From positions 12,283,484 to 12,347,483 of the forward strand of contig NZ_CP130630.1 in NCBI RefSeq assembly GCF_030551255.1: 64,000 nt of DNA. The letters run 5' to 3'. Position 1 is the stretch's first letter. Every line of letters begins with the position of its first letter. Shown piece after piece: positions 45,131 to 54,596 of the stretch. A model generated the notes under the pieces. It was not told the origin of the DNA, searched no databases, and saw only the letters and a list, made by a program, of their open reading frames with translations. The translations under genes and the position numbers were made by a program. The stretch comes from Streptomyces sp. NL15-2K (GTDB taxonomy: Bacteria; Actinomycetota; Actinomycetes; Streptomycetales; Streptomycetaceae).

Positions 45131-45144
45131 TTGCCTATTGGCAA
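45131..45144. promoter_or_regulatory. operator copy 1 of the XRE-cupin regulon
   Basis: TTGCCTATTGGCAA, perfect TTGCC/GGCAA arms around TATT, between the regulator start (45097) and the MOSC start (45238). The same site, in opposite orientation, is at 46817-46832. Confidence 0.7.
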
Positions 45145-45237
45145 AAAAACATGGGGCAAGCCCATGATAGTGCGACCCAGCCGGGTGAACGCTGATACCT
45201 ACCCGGCGGGCGCCCGGCAGCGGTAAGGATCATCGCG

Positions 45238-45807
45238 ATGGATACGACGACATGTGACGAGGTGGCCGACGAGCCGTGGCGCGGCGAAGTCCTGTCCATC
45301 TACGTTGCCGAGTACGCCGGAGTGGAGATGCACGCGCTGCCGGCGGCGCGTCTGGTGGCGGGCGTGGGCGTGGCCGACGACAGATACGCGCTCGGTCACG
45401 GTCACTACTCGTATATGTGGCACCCGGACCGTCAGCTCACGCTCATCTCGCAGGAGGTGATCGACGAGGTCTCGCGGGCCATCGGTGAGCCGGTGGACGG
45501 GATGGAGCTGCGTCGCAACATCGTGACCCGTGGCGTCCCCCTCAACTCGCTGGTCGGGAGGTGCTTCGCAATCGGCGAGACGATCGTCTACGGAGGCCGG
45601 CTCAACGTGCCCTGCCGATATCTCGAGCGTCTGATCGACAAGAAGGTGTTTGAGCCGCTTCTCGGCCGGTCAGGGCTCAACTGCCGGATTCTGCGCGGAG
45701 GTACCGTTCGTCCTGGGGACGTCGTGCGACCGCTTCGCCCAGGAGAGGACTCCACGATCGAGGCGCCCGCCACCGAGCCAGTAGAGATCGACGGGGCTTC
45801 CGAATGA
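45238..45807 (+). CDS. MOSC domain protein
   Basis: A 189-residue protein with a single MOSC domain (VEMHALPAARLVAGVGVADD, YGGRLNVPCRYLERLI, GLNCRILRGGTVRPGDVV), the beta-barrel also found in molybdenum-cofactor sulfurase and YiiM-type reductase components. The conserved Cys is in RLNVPCRY, and NCRILRGG is the usual later motif. It overlaps the reductase gene by ATGA, so the two probably act together, moving electrons or a sulfur/cofactor group to a substrate. An AAGGATC site precedes the ATG. Confidence 0.85.
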   Translation: MDTTTCDEVADEPWRGEVLSIYVAEYAGVEMHALPAARLVAGVGVADDRYALGHGHYSYMWHPDRQLTLISQEVIDEVSRAIGEPVDGMELRRNIVTRGVPLNSLVGRCFAIGETIVYGGRLNVPCRYLERLIDKKVFEPLLGRSGLNCRILRGGTVRPGDVVRPLRPGEDSTIEAPATEPVEIDGASE

Positions 45808-46748
45808 GCGTGCGCTTGTTGATGGCCGCTCGGCTTGAGGCGGATGCGTGGCCGGCGCGGGGGGTACGCGAACTCACCGTCGTTCCCGTCCACCGTGAGA
45901 CGTTCCCGCGTTTCGTTCCCGGCGACCATGTCCACATCCAGCATGGGAACGGAACGAGGCGCGACTACTCGCTCATCGGACCCGCGGACGACCCCTCGTG
46001 CTACCGGATCGCCATCCGTAGGGACGATGACGGTCGCGGCGGTTCCGTCCTGTTCCACGAGGAACTAGAGGTCGGCGACCTGCTGTTCGTGTCCTACCCG
46101 CAAAGTGGTATGCGGATCGACCGCACCGCATCGCACCACGTGTTCGTCGCCGGCGGGATCGGAGTGACCGCGATTCTGGGGCTGCTGGAGGGGCTGCCGC
46201 CTGGCGCGTCGAGCGAGATCCGGTACTGCGTACGGCACCGTGAGCACGCCGCGTATCTCGATGTACTGCAAGCGTCGGGCGCCGAGGTCATCCTGCACGA
46301 GTCGGCCGCGGGTGGCCGGCTCGACGTGCCGGCACTGACAGCCGGGCTGGCTGACGACGCGACTGTGTACTGCTGCGGTCCCGAGGCCCTTATGGCCGAG
46401 ATGGCCGAGGCGGCCAGCCGCCTCCATCCGGACCGAGTGCGCTGCGAGAGCTTCACGGGGCGGGTGAGTGCACCCGGTGACAGGCTCGGTGACTCGTTCG
46501 AAGCCCGGCTGATGCTGTCGGAGCAAGTGATCCATGTCGCGGAGGACGAGTCGCTGCTCCAGGCCATGTTGCGTGAGAACGTGCCCGTCGACTACTCGTG
46601 CGAGGGCGGCGCCTGCGGCAGCTGCGTGCTCGAAGTGGTCGACGGGGAGATCGAGCATCGCGACCTGTGCCTGAGTGACGAGGAGCGCGGGCAGTCCATG
46701 GCCGCCTGCGTATCGCGTGGGAAGGGTGCCATCTCGGTGCAGGCCTGA
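45804..46748 (+). CDS. ferredoxin-type oxidoreductase (phthalate/vanillate reductase family)
   Basis: A 314-residue electron-transfer flavoprotein. Residues about 1-100 are the FMN/FAD-binding barrel (RRDYSLIGPADDPSCYRIAI), about 105-215 the NAD-binding domain (VFVAGGIGVTAILGLLEGLP, VYCCGPEALMAEMAEAAS), and the C-terminus a plant-type [2Fe-2S] ferredoxin with Cys266, Cys271, Cys274 and Cys302. It passes electrons from NADH to an oxygenase or reductase partner. No Rieske oxygenase is nearby; the coupled MOSC protein is the likely partner. Confidence 0.88.
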   Translation: MSVRLLMAARLEADAWPARGVRELTVVPVHRETFPRFVPGDHVHIQHGNGTRRDYSLIGPADDPSCYRIAIRRDDDGRGGSVLFHEELEVGDLLFVSYPQSGMRIDRTASHHVFVAGGIGVTAILGLLEGLPPGASSEIRYCVRHREHAAYLDVLQASGAEVILHESAAGGRLDVPALTAGLADDATVYCCGPEALMAEMAEAASRLHPDRVRCESFTGRVSAPGDRLGDSFEARLMLSEQVIHVAEDESLLQAMLRENVPVDYSCEGGACGSCVLEVVDGEIEHRDLCLSDEERGQSMAACVSRGKGAISVQA

Positions 46749-46816
46749 CCCACGTGACATAAGTGTGTTACCAGGTCGCAATGCTACGCAATCGGGCAGC
46801 AACAACGAGCCCCTAA

Positions 46817-46832
46817 TTTGCCAATAGGCAAA
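46817..46832. promoter_or_regulatory. operator copy 2 of the XRE-cupin regulon
   Basis: TTTGCCAATAGGCAAA, a perfect 16-bp palindrome apart from the AATA centre, the reverse complement of the core at 45131-45144. It lies 43 bp before the transporter start. Confidence 0.7.
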
Positions 46833-46874
46833 GCAGGGGCTTCATCCTCGACGAACCTCCCGATTGGACGCACG

Positions 46875-48176
46875 ATGACCGACACACTCCCGCCCCGGAG
46901 CAAGACCCGGGACCACTCACGAAGACTTCGGCGTACCGTCGCAGCCAGCACCGTCGGCAGCATCATCGAGTGGTACGACTTCATGTTGTACGGCACGGTC
47001 GCCGCACTGGTGTTCCCGACGCAGTTCTTCCCGTCGAGCGACCCGTTCGCCGCCACGATGCTCACCTTCTCGACCTTCTTCGTCGGCTTCGCGGCACGCC
47101 CGATCGGTGCGATCGTCTTCGGGCACCTCGGTGACCGGGCCGGGAGGAAGGCGGCTCTCATCAGCACGCTGGTGCTCATGGGGATCGGCACGGTCGGGGT
47201 CGGTCTCATCCCCGGCTACGACTCGATCGGATTCTGGGCACCCGTCCTTCTCGTACTGATGAGAGCCCTGCAGGGCATCGGTATGGGCGGCGAGTGGGGC
47301 GGTGCGGTGCTCATGGCCGCTGAATCGGGTGACTCGCGACGGCGCGGCTTTCGCATCGGGTTTCCCCAAGCCTCGGCCATGTTCGGTGTCGCGATGGCCA
47401 ACACGGTGGTGCTCGTGGTCGGAAACGTCGCGGGCGACGCGTTCGTCAGCTGGGCGTGGCGGCTGCCCTTCCTGGCCAGCATCGTGCTTGTCGTCCTCGG
47501 GTTCTGGATGCGGAAAGGGATCGTGGAGACAGCGGACTTCGCCGTCGTCAAGGAAGCCGGAACGGTCCACCGCGCCCCGGTGCTCAGCGCCTTGCGGTCG
47601 CATCCCTGGGAGATCACGCTCGGTCTGTTCCTCAAGGTCGGCGAAATGGCCGCCGTGTTCGTCTTCATCACGTTCGTCTTCTCGTACGGCACCTCGGTGG
47701 GCAAGTTCGACCGCGAGCTGCTGCTTGCGCTTGTCGCCGGCGCGGCGATCATTTCCTCCCTCATCACGCCGCTCATGGGTGCGCTGGGCGACGCTTTCGG
47801 CCCCCGCCGGGTGTACCTGGTCGGCGCCGCGGGCATGGCCGTCATCTGCGTCGTCTACTTCGCGGCCATCAAGAGTGGGAACCCAGCCGCAGCGGCTCCG
47901 GTGATCCTGGTGTCTCTCGTGCCCTACGCGGCGATGTTCGCCAGCGAGGCTTCATTGATCACCGGACTGTTCCCTGCGCAGGTGCGTTACTCAGGTAGTT
48001 CCCTGGCCTTCAACCTCGCCGGGATCATCGGGGGCGGACCGGCGCCGCTCATCGCCACGGCGATTGCCGGCAGGTTCGACTCACCGTTCGCTTTGAGCGC
48101 CTACCTTCTGGTGACCGTGGGACTCGGCGTCACAGCGGTGATCTTGCTCGGCCGCAGGGAGGCCTCCCGTGTCTGA
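46875..48176 (+). CDS. MHS family (metabolite:H+ symporter) MFS transporter
   Basis: A 433-residue membrane protein of about 12 helices. The MHS signature is clear at the N-terminus (GSIIEWYDFMLYGTVAALVF), with the loop FGHLGDRAGRKAALISTLVL and the later MGGEWGGAVLMAAESG. Such symporters import organic acids or osmolytes. The start at 46875 is supported by the family N-terminus; a frame open from 46818 would overlap the operator. It is coupled to the next gene by an 8-bp overlap. Confidence 0.9.
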   Translation: MTDTLPPRSKTRDHSRRLRRTVAASTVGSIIEWYDFMLYGTVAALVFPTQFFPSSDPFAATMLTFSTFFVGFAARPIGAIVFGHLGDRAGRKAALISTLVLMGIGTVGVGLIPGYDSIGFWAPVLLVLMRALQGIGMGGEWGGAVLMAAESGDSRRRGFRIGFPQASAMFGVAMANTVVLVVGNVAGDAFVSWAWRLPFLASIVLVVLGFWMRKGIVETADFAVVKEAGTVHRAPVLSALRSHPWEITLGLFLKVGEMAAVFVFITFVFSYGTSVGKFDRELLLALVAGAAIISSLITPLMGALGDAFGPRRVYLVGAAGMAVICVVYFAAIKSGNPAAAAPVILVSLVPYAAMFASEASLITGLFPAQVRYSGSSLAFNLAGIIGGGPAPLIATAIAGRFDSPFALSAYLLVTVGLGVTAVILLGRREASRV

Positions 48177-48882
48177 AAAGCGAAGCACCCCCGCCGAGGT
48201 GCTCGTCATCGCGCCGCGGGACGCGCCCTTCGTAGCGGGTTCAGCCGCTGACCCATCGGTTCACGAGGCCGCACTCGACGACATCGCAACTGCGGATCTG
48301 TTCGCCGACCTCGCCGACTCGCAGCACCCGCTGCTGCACCGCACGCTCGATCGGCTTCCGGTTGCCGGCGAGTGCGAGCCGCTGCCCCAGGTCGTGGCAC
48401 TGACCATCGGATACATGTCGCGCTACCAGAGCGAGCTCGCCGCCGCGAGTGAACCGGTGGTCGTGTCCTCGCCATTGCTGGCGGTGCCGACTCTTCTTGC
48501 GGCGATCGCCCCGGACCGTTCCATCCTGCTGGTATACGCCGACTCACGACTCGCTTCGGCTGCCGACGTGCCCGGCGTCGCCGAGGAGGATGCCGGCCGC
48601 CTTCTCGTTGCGGGGCTCGAGGGCCCCGGGCCGTTCCGCCGCGCCGTGATCGAACGAGCAGAGGCGTTCGACGACGCTGCCATCCTGAGGCAGATCGAGG
48701 GGGTCGTCGCCGAATTCATGGCTTCGCATCGTGTTGGTGCGGTGGTGCTGGAATGCGGAGAAATGGCGAGCATCGCCAGCCGGTTGCGTGAGCGGATCAC
48801 AGTGCCCGTGGTCGATTACCATCTTGTCATCGACTTCTTCCGGAGAGCGAGCAGAAAGGGGCCATCGACCGACGTCGCCTGA
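48169..48882 (+). CDS. Asp/Glu/hydantoin racemase-like protein
   Basis: A 237-residue protein from a GTG at 48169 behind GGGAGG, overlapping the transporter stop. The C-terminal half has an aspartate/glutamate racemase-like pattern (IEGVVAEFMASHRVGAVVLE, then CGEMASIASRLRERITVPVV with the conserved Cys before GEM). It probably acts on the compound imported by the MHS transporter. The first Cys of the usual pair is not obvious, so a related isomerase or decarboxylase activity is possible. Confidence 0.7.
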   Translation: MSEKRSTPAEVLVIAPRDAPFVAGSAADPSVHEAALDDIATADLFADLADSQHPLLHRTLDRLPVAGECEPLPQVVALTIGYMSRYQSELAAASEPVVVSSPLLAVPTLLAAIAPDRSILLVYADSRLASAADVPGVAEEDAGRLLVAGLEGPGPFRRAVIERAEAFDDAAILRQIEGVVAEFMASHRVGAVVLECGEMASIASRLRERITVPVVDYHLVIDFFRRASRKGPSTDVA

Positions 48883-48971
48883 GTAGGTCCGGGGCGGTCA
48901 GGCTCACGGACCGGTGCCCGGCCCAGCTCTCCGCGTGGCCTGACTCGACGGTTTGGCAATCCACCGGCTTG

Positions 48972-49440
48972 TCACGGGGCCTTGGCCGGGTATTCGGTCC
49001 ACTGCCGGATCGGCGACTGTCGGATCTCCGACACCGTTCGCTCCTCCTCGACGGCCGGTTCGGCGCGGGCGTCTGCCGTGGCCCGGTGCTGGTAGTAGCC
49101 GGAGCGGGAGACGCCCAGGACCCGACAGATCCGCTTCACGCTGAAGGCGGCGCGGTTCTTGGAGACGAAGTCCCAGCGGCGGGGGCTCACTTCACCCACC
49201 GAGCGAAATAGGCGGCTGCCCGGCGCAGGATCTCACGCTCCAGCTGCCACTCCGTCTCCGCCAGTAGCCGGGCGTTCTGCGCCCGCAACCGGACCAGTTC
49301 CTCAGCCGGACTCCCGCCGGCCTCGCGGCGCTCGGTCAGTGCCTGGGACTCGTTTTCCTTGCGGACCCACGTCCTCAGCGACTCGTCGGTGATGCCGAGG
49401 TCCGCCGCGTATGTGCGCTCCCGCCCGGCCTCCAGCACCT
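48972..49440 (-). pseudogene. IS3-family remnant (orfA and start of orfB)
   Basis: OrfA C-terminal part (TDESLRTWVRKENESQALTE, LVRLRAQNARLLAETEWQLE, the leucine-zipper region) ends at 49187 and overlaps the start of orfB (FVSKNRAAFSVKRICRVLGV, SRSGYYQHRATADARAEPAV), which breaks off at 48972 before the catalytic domain. The orfA 5' end is fused to the TnsB-like remnant at about 49435, so both genes were cut by the junction. Confidence 0.75.
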
Positions 49441-49960
49441 CTCGAAGGGCGGCCACCACCCGCTCATCCGCACGCCCCAGGACGGACCGCGGCCGGATGG
49501 CCCGGTGGTCCACCAGCCCCCACACCCCTTCCCAGCGGTAACGGGCCCGCATCCGCCGCACTGTCACCGCGCTGGTCGACATCCCCGCCGCCGACAGCTC
49601 CGCCGCCTTCGCCTCCTCCCGCTGCGCCAGCGTCCGGTCTGCGGGTCATACTCCGCCCGCGGCGGACCTGCCGCACCGGACCCGCCCGGCCGCCCCGTCT
49701 CCACCTCCCGCACATGCCGCTCCCAGACAAGCGCCCGTTCCCGCACCGCCTCGGGCAAGGACTCCAGCCAGCCCAGCGGCGGCACCCCGGACACTCCCGG
49801 CGCATCCAGGACTTTGAACCCCGCATCGGCGAACAGCAGCGACAGCAAAACCGGCCGCTACCTCACCGTCCTCGGCGACCAGCCGCACCTGACCGTCAGT
49901 AAGGGCCGCCACCGTCCAGGTACGTCCCCCCCAACCGCACCTGGCACCCCAGCTCCACCA
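49430..49960 (-). pseudogene. TnsB-like transposase, N-terminal remnant
   Basis: The N-terminal domain of the same family as the TnsB genes at 52.5-56.6 kb: QVRLVAEDGEVAA, LFADAGFKVLDAPGVSGVPP, VRERALVWERHVREVETGRP, then an HTH (STSAVTVRRMRARYRWEGVW) and RADERVVAALREVLEAGR. At least two frameshifts are present and the IS3 junction removes the catalytic part. Confidence 0.7.
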
Positions 49961-49990
49961 CCGGCCTGCCCGGCATCCCGCTGCCCGCCC

Positions 49991-50290
49991 TCACTTTGCC
50001 GCCTGCGCCCACACCGGCATCCGCTCATGCATCGCCGCCCCCAGGTCCGCCGCCAGCCGTCCCGCCCATAGGGCATGGAACAGCGCGGGAAGCACTACCA
50101 GCGGATCCCCGATCCTGCGTACGCCCTCCCACAGCGGCGCGGGCTCGGCGAACGCCTCCTGCAGTGCCGCAGCCAGCAACTGACCACCGTGGTGCCGCGG
50201 GTGCCGGTATCCGGCCAGCCAGGTCATATTGCGCCGGTAGACCGAATCGACAGGCCCGAGCACCCAGTACCGCCAGCCCGCCGCCGTACA
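49991..50290 (-). pseudogene. TnsA-like endonuclease, C-terminal remnant
   Basis: About 95 residues (CTAAGWRYWVLGPVDSVYRR, NMTWLAGYRHPRHHGGQLLA, HALWAGRLAADLGAAMHERM) resembling the C-terminal part of actinobacterial TnsA-like endonuclease subunits. The upstream catalytic part is missing. It sits just before the TnsB-like remnant, the usual gene order. Confidence 0.65.
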
Positions 50291-50551
50291 GATTTTGTGG
50301 CGTACCTGTCGTGCAGGCTAATTGATCTTGGTTGTGACCTGCTGTTGCTCAGCTGTACTGAGTGGTACGTCTGTATTCCAGGGGAGGATTACGCCGGGCC
50401 GAGGCGTTGGCGATGGGCGATACGTGGGTTGAGCTGGCCGTGTTGCTCTGCGCAGTGAGCTGAGCGTCATGCCAGCTTTTGCGCAGTGTGGTCGGCGCGC
50501 CTGTAGGCAGGGGGAGTTGGCGGCTGTTCCCGGCTGGTGCAAGCGGGTTGT

Positions 50552-51463
50552 TCAGCGGGCGTACAGGCGTTGCCAGAGCAGGTCGTGGTCGGCGGGTGCG
50601 AGGCGGGGCAGCCGGAGGCGGTCGGCCAGGCGGTGGAGGAAGGCGGTCTGCTGCGCGCGTGTCAGGGGGTGCGAGGGCAGGCGGTCAAGGGCAGCGGCGA
50701 GGATGAGGGTCTCGGGGTGGATGACCAGGCTCCGGCAGGTCAGAGCTGGGGAGGCCGGGCCTGGAGGGATGTGGGGGTTGGCGTTGGTGAGGCGGTCAAG
50801 GCGTGTGAGCCACCGCTGGTGCAGGTGCTGTTGGTGGTCGTACCAGCGTGTCGTGATCGTCGATGCCCAGCTCAGGGAGGCCGTCGTCGCGCGGCGGGCT
50901 GTGGGGCGGGGCCGGGTGAGCTCGGGGACAGGGCGGATGTCGAGCGGGGCGGGCTGCCGGGAGTCGCTGGAAGCCTGCTGGTGGCGGGTGCAGATCATGA
51001 TCCGGGGCGAGTTGGACACTGGGTGGATCCACGCGAGGGCGGCTTGGTGCGGGCTGCGGCGGATGGTGCAGGCGGTGCACGCCGGTAGCGGCTGCACGGC
51101 GGGCGGGACGGGCTGCCAGCGGGCGATGGCGGCGCGGGCCATGCCGATGGAGGCGGGTGGGGGCTGACGGGCCAGCGCGCGGGCGAGGTGTGCGGGCGGG
51201 ATGCGGGTGAAGGCGGACAGGCGGTGAGCGGCTTCGGCGCTGAGGTGGATGTCGGTGGCGGGCGGGGACGCGAAGGTACCGGTGGTGGCGATGTTCAGGC
51301 CGTCGAGGAGCTGGGCGGCGGTCAGTTGGTAGGTGCCTGCGAGGCGGGTGAGGTAGGAGGCTGCTGACTCGCGGGGCAGGGGCCTGGTCCGCAGGGCGCC
51401 GGGCTGGGACGGCCACATCGTGCGTGCCCGCACCACAGGGCTGCTCCAGGCGTGCGCGGTCAC
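50552..51463 (-). CDS. tniQ: TniQ/TnsD-family target-selection protein
   Basis: A 303-residue protein. The TniQ N-terminal motif (RTRPLPRESAASYLTRLAGT) is followed by a zinc-binding Cys/His set (PACTACTI and ICTRHQQ). Proteins of this family link TnsC to a target site. The start GTG at 51463 overlaps the TnsC stop, so it is coupled to TnsC. The frame is intact, in contrast to the TnsB genes upstream. The 261 bp after its stop have no gene and may contain a transposon end. Confidence 0.8.
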   Translation of the reverse strand: MTAHAWSSPVVRARTMWPSQPGALRTRPLPRESAASYLTRLAGTYQLTAAQLLDGLNIATTGTFASPPATDIHLSAEAAHRLSAFTRIPPAHLARALARQPPPASIGMARAAIARWQPVPPAVQPLPACTACTIRRSPHQAALAWIHPVSNSPRIMICTRHQQASSDSRQPAPLDIRPVPELTRPRPTARRATTASLSWASTITTRWYDHQQHLHQRWLTRLDRLTNANPHIPPGPASPALTCRSLVIHPETLILAAALDRLPSHPLTRAQQTAFLHRLADRLRLPRLAPADHDLLWQRLYAR

Positions 51464-52497
51464 CGGCTGCTGGGTCGGGTGCGGCGGCTCGTCGGGGTTC
51501 GGGGCCGGTAGTGCTCCTCGGCGAGGTGGTCCAGCGCGATGGAGTCCAGCAGTGTCTTGGTGATGCGTTCTTGGCCGTCGAGGATGGCTTCGATGGCCGC
51601 CTGGCGGATGAGGCGGGAGAGGCTGCCGATGCGTCCAGCGGTCCGTTCGTGCAGGTAGGGGGCGAGCCTCGGCAGGCTGCCGGTGCGGTGGGCGTGCAGG
51701 TCGAGGGCCGCTTCCAGCGCGGCGATGAGTTCACGGAACGGCTCGCGTGATCCGGCGCGGGCGGGCAGTGCCCCGCAGTCGATGAGTGAGGCGCGTCCGG
51801 CCAGTTGCGCGCCGCGGACCCCGCTGAAGACGGTGCTGGTGGTGACGTCGATGCCCGCGTACACGAACGTGGCGCCGACGCGCTCGGTGAGGTCCTTGAG
51901 CCAGTCGGCGGCCTCCGCTCCGCTGGAGCTGCGGGGGTTGAGCCGGTGGATCTCGTCGATCAGCACCAGTTTCACTCCGGCCGCGGTGTAGGTGTGGCAG
52001 ACGGCGGTCGTGATCTGCGCGGTGGTCATGCGGGTGGTGACGGGGATACCGAGATAGCGGGCGAACTCGCAGGCCAGGGTCTTGGCGGTGGCGCCGGGCG
52101 GAACCAGCACATACGCCACGGGCACGCTGGTGTCGCCCGGGGCGGCGCGGCGGGTGTGGGCCAGGTGGCAGGTCCGGCCGACCTCGAGCAGGGCGGTGGT
52201 CTTGCCGGTGGTGGCCGGCCCGGTGACGATCAGGGACGGTCGGGCGGTGACGCTCTGGCTGCGGCCGAGGATCATCAGCGTGCGCACGTTGCGCGAGAGG
52301 CTTTCGATGGCCGGGGTACGCACGGTGACGAACTGCGAGTGGTAGGCCAGGCGTTCCTCCAACGAGCGTGCCGGCTGGCCCGGTTGCGGGGGAGCGGGCG
52401 GGGCGGTGTGGGCGAACCGGGCGAACGCATCGAACGTGGTGACCGTCCCGGGGGAGGCATCCTCGGCGGCGGGCGTGGTGTGGGGGCTGGTGGTCAC
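51460..52497 (-). CDS. tnsC: TnsC/TniB-family AAA+ ATPase
   Basis: A 345-residue AAA+ regulator of transposition. Walker A is GPATTGKTTALLEVGRTC and Walker B is KLVLIDEIHRLNPRSS, with the sensor segment TFVYAGIDVTTSTVFSG after it. It would load on target DNA with TniQ and activate the TnsB transposase. The GTG at 52497 overlaps the TnsB2 stop and its own stop overlaps tniQ, so the three form one translationally coupled set. Confidence 0.88.
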   Translation of the reverse strand: MTTSPHTTPAAEDASPGTVTTFDAFARFAHTAPPAPPQPGQPARSLEERLAYHSQFVTVRTPAIESLSRNVRTLMILGRSQSVTARPSLIVTGPATTGKTTALLEVGRTCHLAHTRRAAPGDTSVPVAYVLVPPGATAKTLACEFARYLGIPVTTRMTTAQITTAVCHTYTAAGVKLVLIDEIHRLNPRSSSGAEAADWLKDLTERVGATFVYAGIDVTTSTVFSGVRGAQLAGRASLIDCGALPARAGSREPFRELIAALEAALDLHAHRTGSLPRLAPYLHERTAGRIGSLSRLIRQAAIEAILDGQERITKTLLDSIALDHLAEEHYRPRTPTSRRTRPSSR

Positions 52498-54571
52498 CAG
52501 TGCTCGGCCTCCTCAAAGGCGTCATACAGCGCGTAGCGGCCCACAGGCGGGGAGAGCTCCTCGCCCTCGGCGAGGTGCCCGTCAGCGTCAGGGGAGTGGG
52601 CTTCGAGAGCGTCGAGACTGTCCTCGGCCCGTATGTCGTCATCTGCCGTCTGCACCGTGCTTGTCGCCGCCGCGTGGCGCGCCGCTGCTGCGGAGGGTGT
52701 GCCGGTGCCGGGCAGGGGGCGGGCCCGCCGCAGGACCTGGTCGGCTGCTTCGGCCAGGTCGGCCTCGTGCCGCTCGCGGTCTGCGCGCTGGTGGAGGGTG
52801 CCGCGGATGTGGCGCCAGGCGGTCTCGCTCATCGGGGCATGGACGTGGTCGCGGTGGATCCACGGGATCTCGTGCAGGCGTCCGTCGGGCAGGCGGATGT
52901 AGACCTGCCGCACGTCGTGCGGGTTGAGGTGGACCTCCCACTTGCCGCCGGGATGGGTGGGACAGAGCCGGCCGCGGTGCTCGTTCAGGATGGCGTGGTC
53001 GTAGGTGCGGTAGTTGATACGGATGCCCCGGCCGGTGACGGGGTTGAAGCGCACGGGCAGCAGTTCCGTGTAGTCGGCCCCGGTCAGCGGCAGCGGCACG
53101 TACCCGGAGGTGCCCAGCAGTGCGCTCCACATCTCGTTCGGGGCCAGCGCCTTCTTCGGCAGGACCGGGTGGCGCAGCCCGTCGTGGGGGCGGTGCTGCC
53201 AGCACGCGGTGACCCACTCATCCAGCAGCTCCTGCAGCTGAGCCACGGTGAAGTGCGCCTCGTCCTCCACCGCGTGACCGCGCTCGAGGACGTGGGAGCC
53301 GGTGTAACCGGCGACGTGCTGCGCGAACAGCGAGTTGATACTCCCGAACGTCCGCTCGACGGCACCCTTGGCGGCCGGCGAGCGCGGCGGGGCGGGCTGC
53401 ACACTGACGCCCAGGGTCTCGCAGGCGGCCAGGAACGCGGCGGAGACGAACACCCGCCCACGGTCGATGATGATCGTCTCGGGCACCGCCACCGCCGGCC
53501 GCGCCGCTGCCTGCTCAGGGCGCGCAGTAGCGAGAGCGAGCAGCCGGTCGTAGGGGATGGCCGCATGGGCCAAGTGCAGATGTTCGAGCAGTGGGCTGCG
53601 CCGGGTGGGGCACGGCCATCTCCGCCAGCAGCAGGGCCGCGTCCACCGCCTGGGTGCTCTCCTCGCGCAGCACGGCCGCCACCACCGACCGCGTCGCCAC
53701 ATCCAGGGCGATGGTCAGCTCCGGGCGTACCGGGCGGCCGTCCTCGCCCACGGCCATCACATCCAGCCGGGTGGTGTCGACCTGCACCAGCTCGCCCGGC
53801 CGCAGCGCCATCGTCGGCGTGAACGGTCGCGTCGGCGTGGTGGTGGCGGTGCGGGCGGGGCGGCCGGGATGCTCCAGCGGGTCGGCCAGTACCCGCACCA
53901 GCCGGTTGAACGTCGACGGCGCAGGCAGCGCTACGGCGCCCGGCCCGTGGGTGTCGGCCAGGATCTGCCCGGTCAGCTGTCGCAGCCCCTTCAGCGTGCC
54001 CTTGGACCGGCCGCGCTGGCGGCGCAGCGCCTCCAGCACGGCGGCCACCACCCGCTCATCAGCTCGCCCCCGTCGCACGGCTCCGCCTGCTGGCGGGGGA
54101 TCAGCCCCATCAGACCGTGGGCGCGGTAGGCGCGCACGCGGCGCACGGTGGCCCCGGCTCACCTTCGTCAGGGGAGCCCAGCCGGGCCAGTTCTTCGGCC
54201 TTGGCCTGCTCCCGCTCGGCCATCGACGTGCGCTGCGGGTCGTACTCGGGCCGCGGCATCCCGCTGCTTGCCGGGCCGTCGGGCAGCCCGGTCTCGATCT
54301 CGCGGATGTGCCGCTGCCAGGCCAGGGCCCGCTCTCGCTCCCGCTCGGGCACCGTCTCCAGCAGCCCCCACGGCGGCACGGCGGCGGCCGGGGAGCCCGC
54401 CACGGTGAACGTGAGGTCGGCGAAGAGGAACGAGGCCAGCATCGACGCGGTCTGCCCCTGCTCGTCGACCAGCGTCACCGACGCCCCCATCAGGGCGACC
54501 ACCTGCCAGGGCCGGCTCTGGAAAGTCACATACGCGCCCAGCTTCACCTGCCTGCTGCTGCCGGCGGCCAC
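52494..54571 (-). pseudogene. TnsB-like DDE transposase, second copy (TnsB2), frameshifted
   Basis: A full-length transposase in several frames. The N-terminal domain (VKLGAYVTFQSRPWQVVALM, RALAWQRHIREIETGLPDGP) is followed by a region (about 54190-54060) with three frameshifts around the HTH (ATVRRVRAYRAHGLMGLI). The DDE core has Asp in GELVQVDTTRLDVMA, a fourth shift near 53610, Asp in IIIDRGRVFVSAAF and Glu in KGAVERTFGSIN. The Mu-type C-terminal domain and tail (YALYDAFEEAEHW) are intact. It is directly upstream of and coupled to TnsC. Confidence 0.85.
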
Positions 54572-54596
54572 GGGCGGCCCGGGCGGGCGGGCGCGC

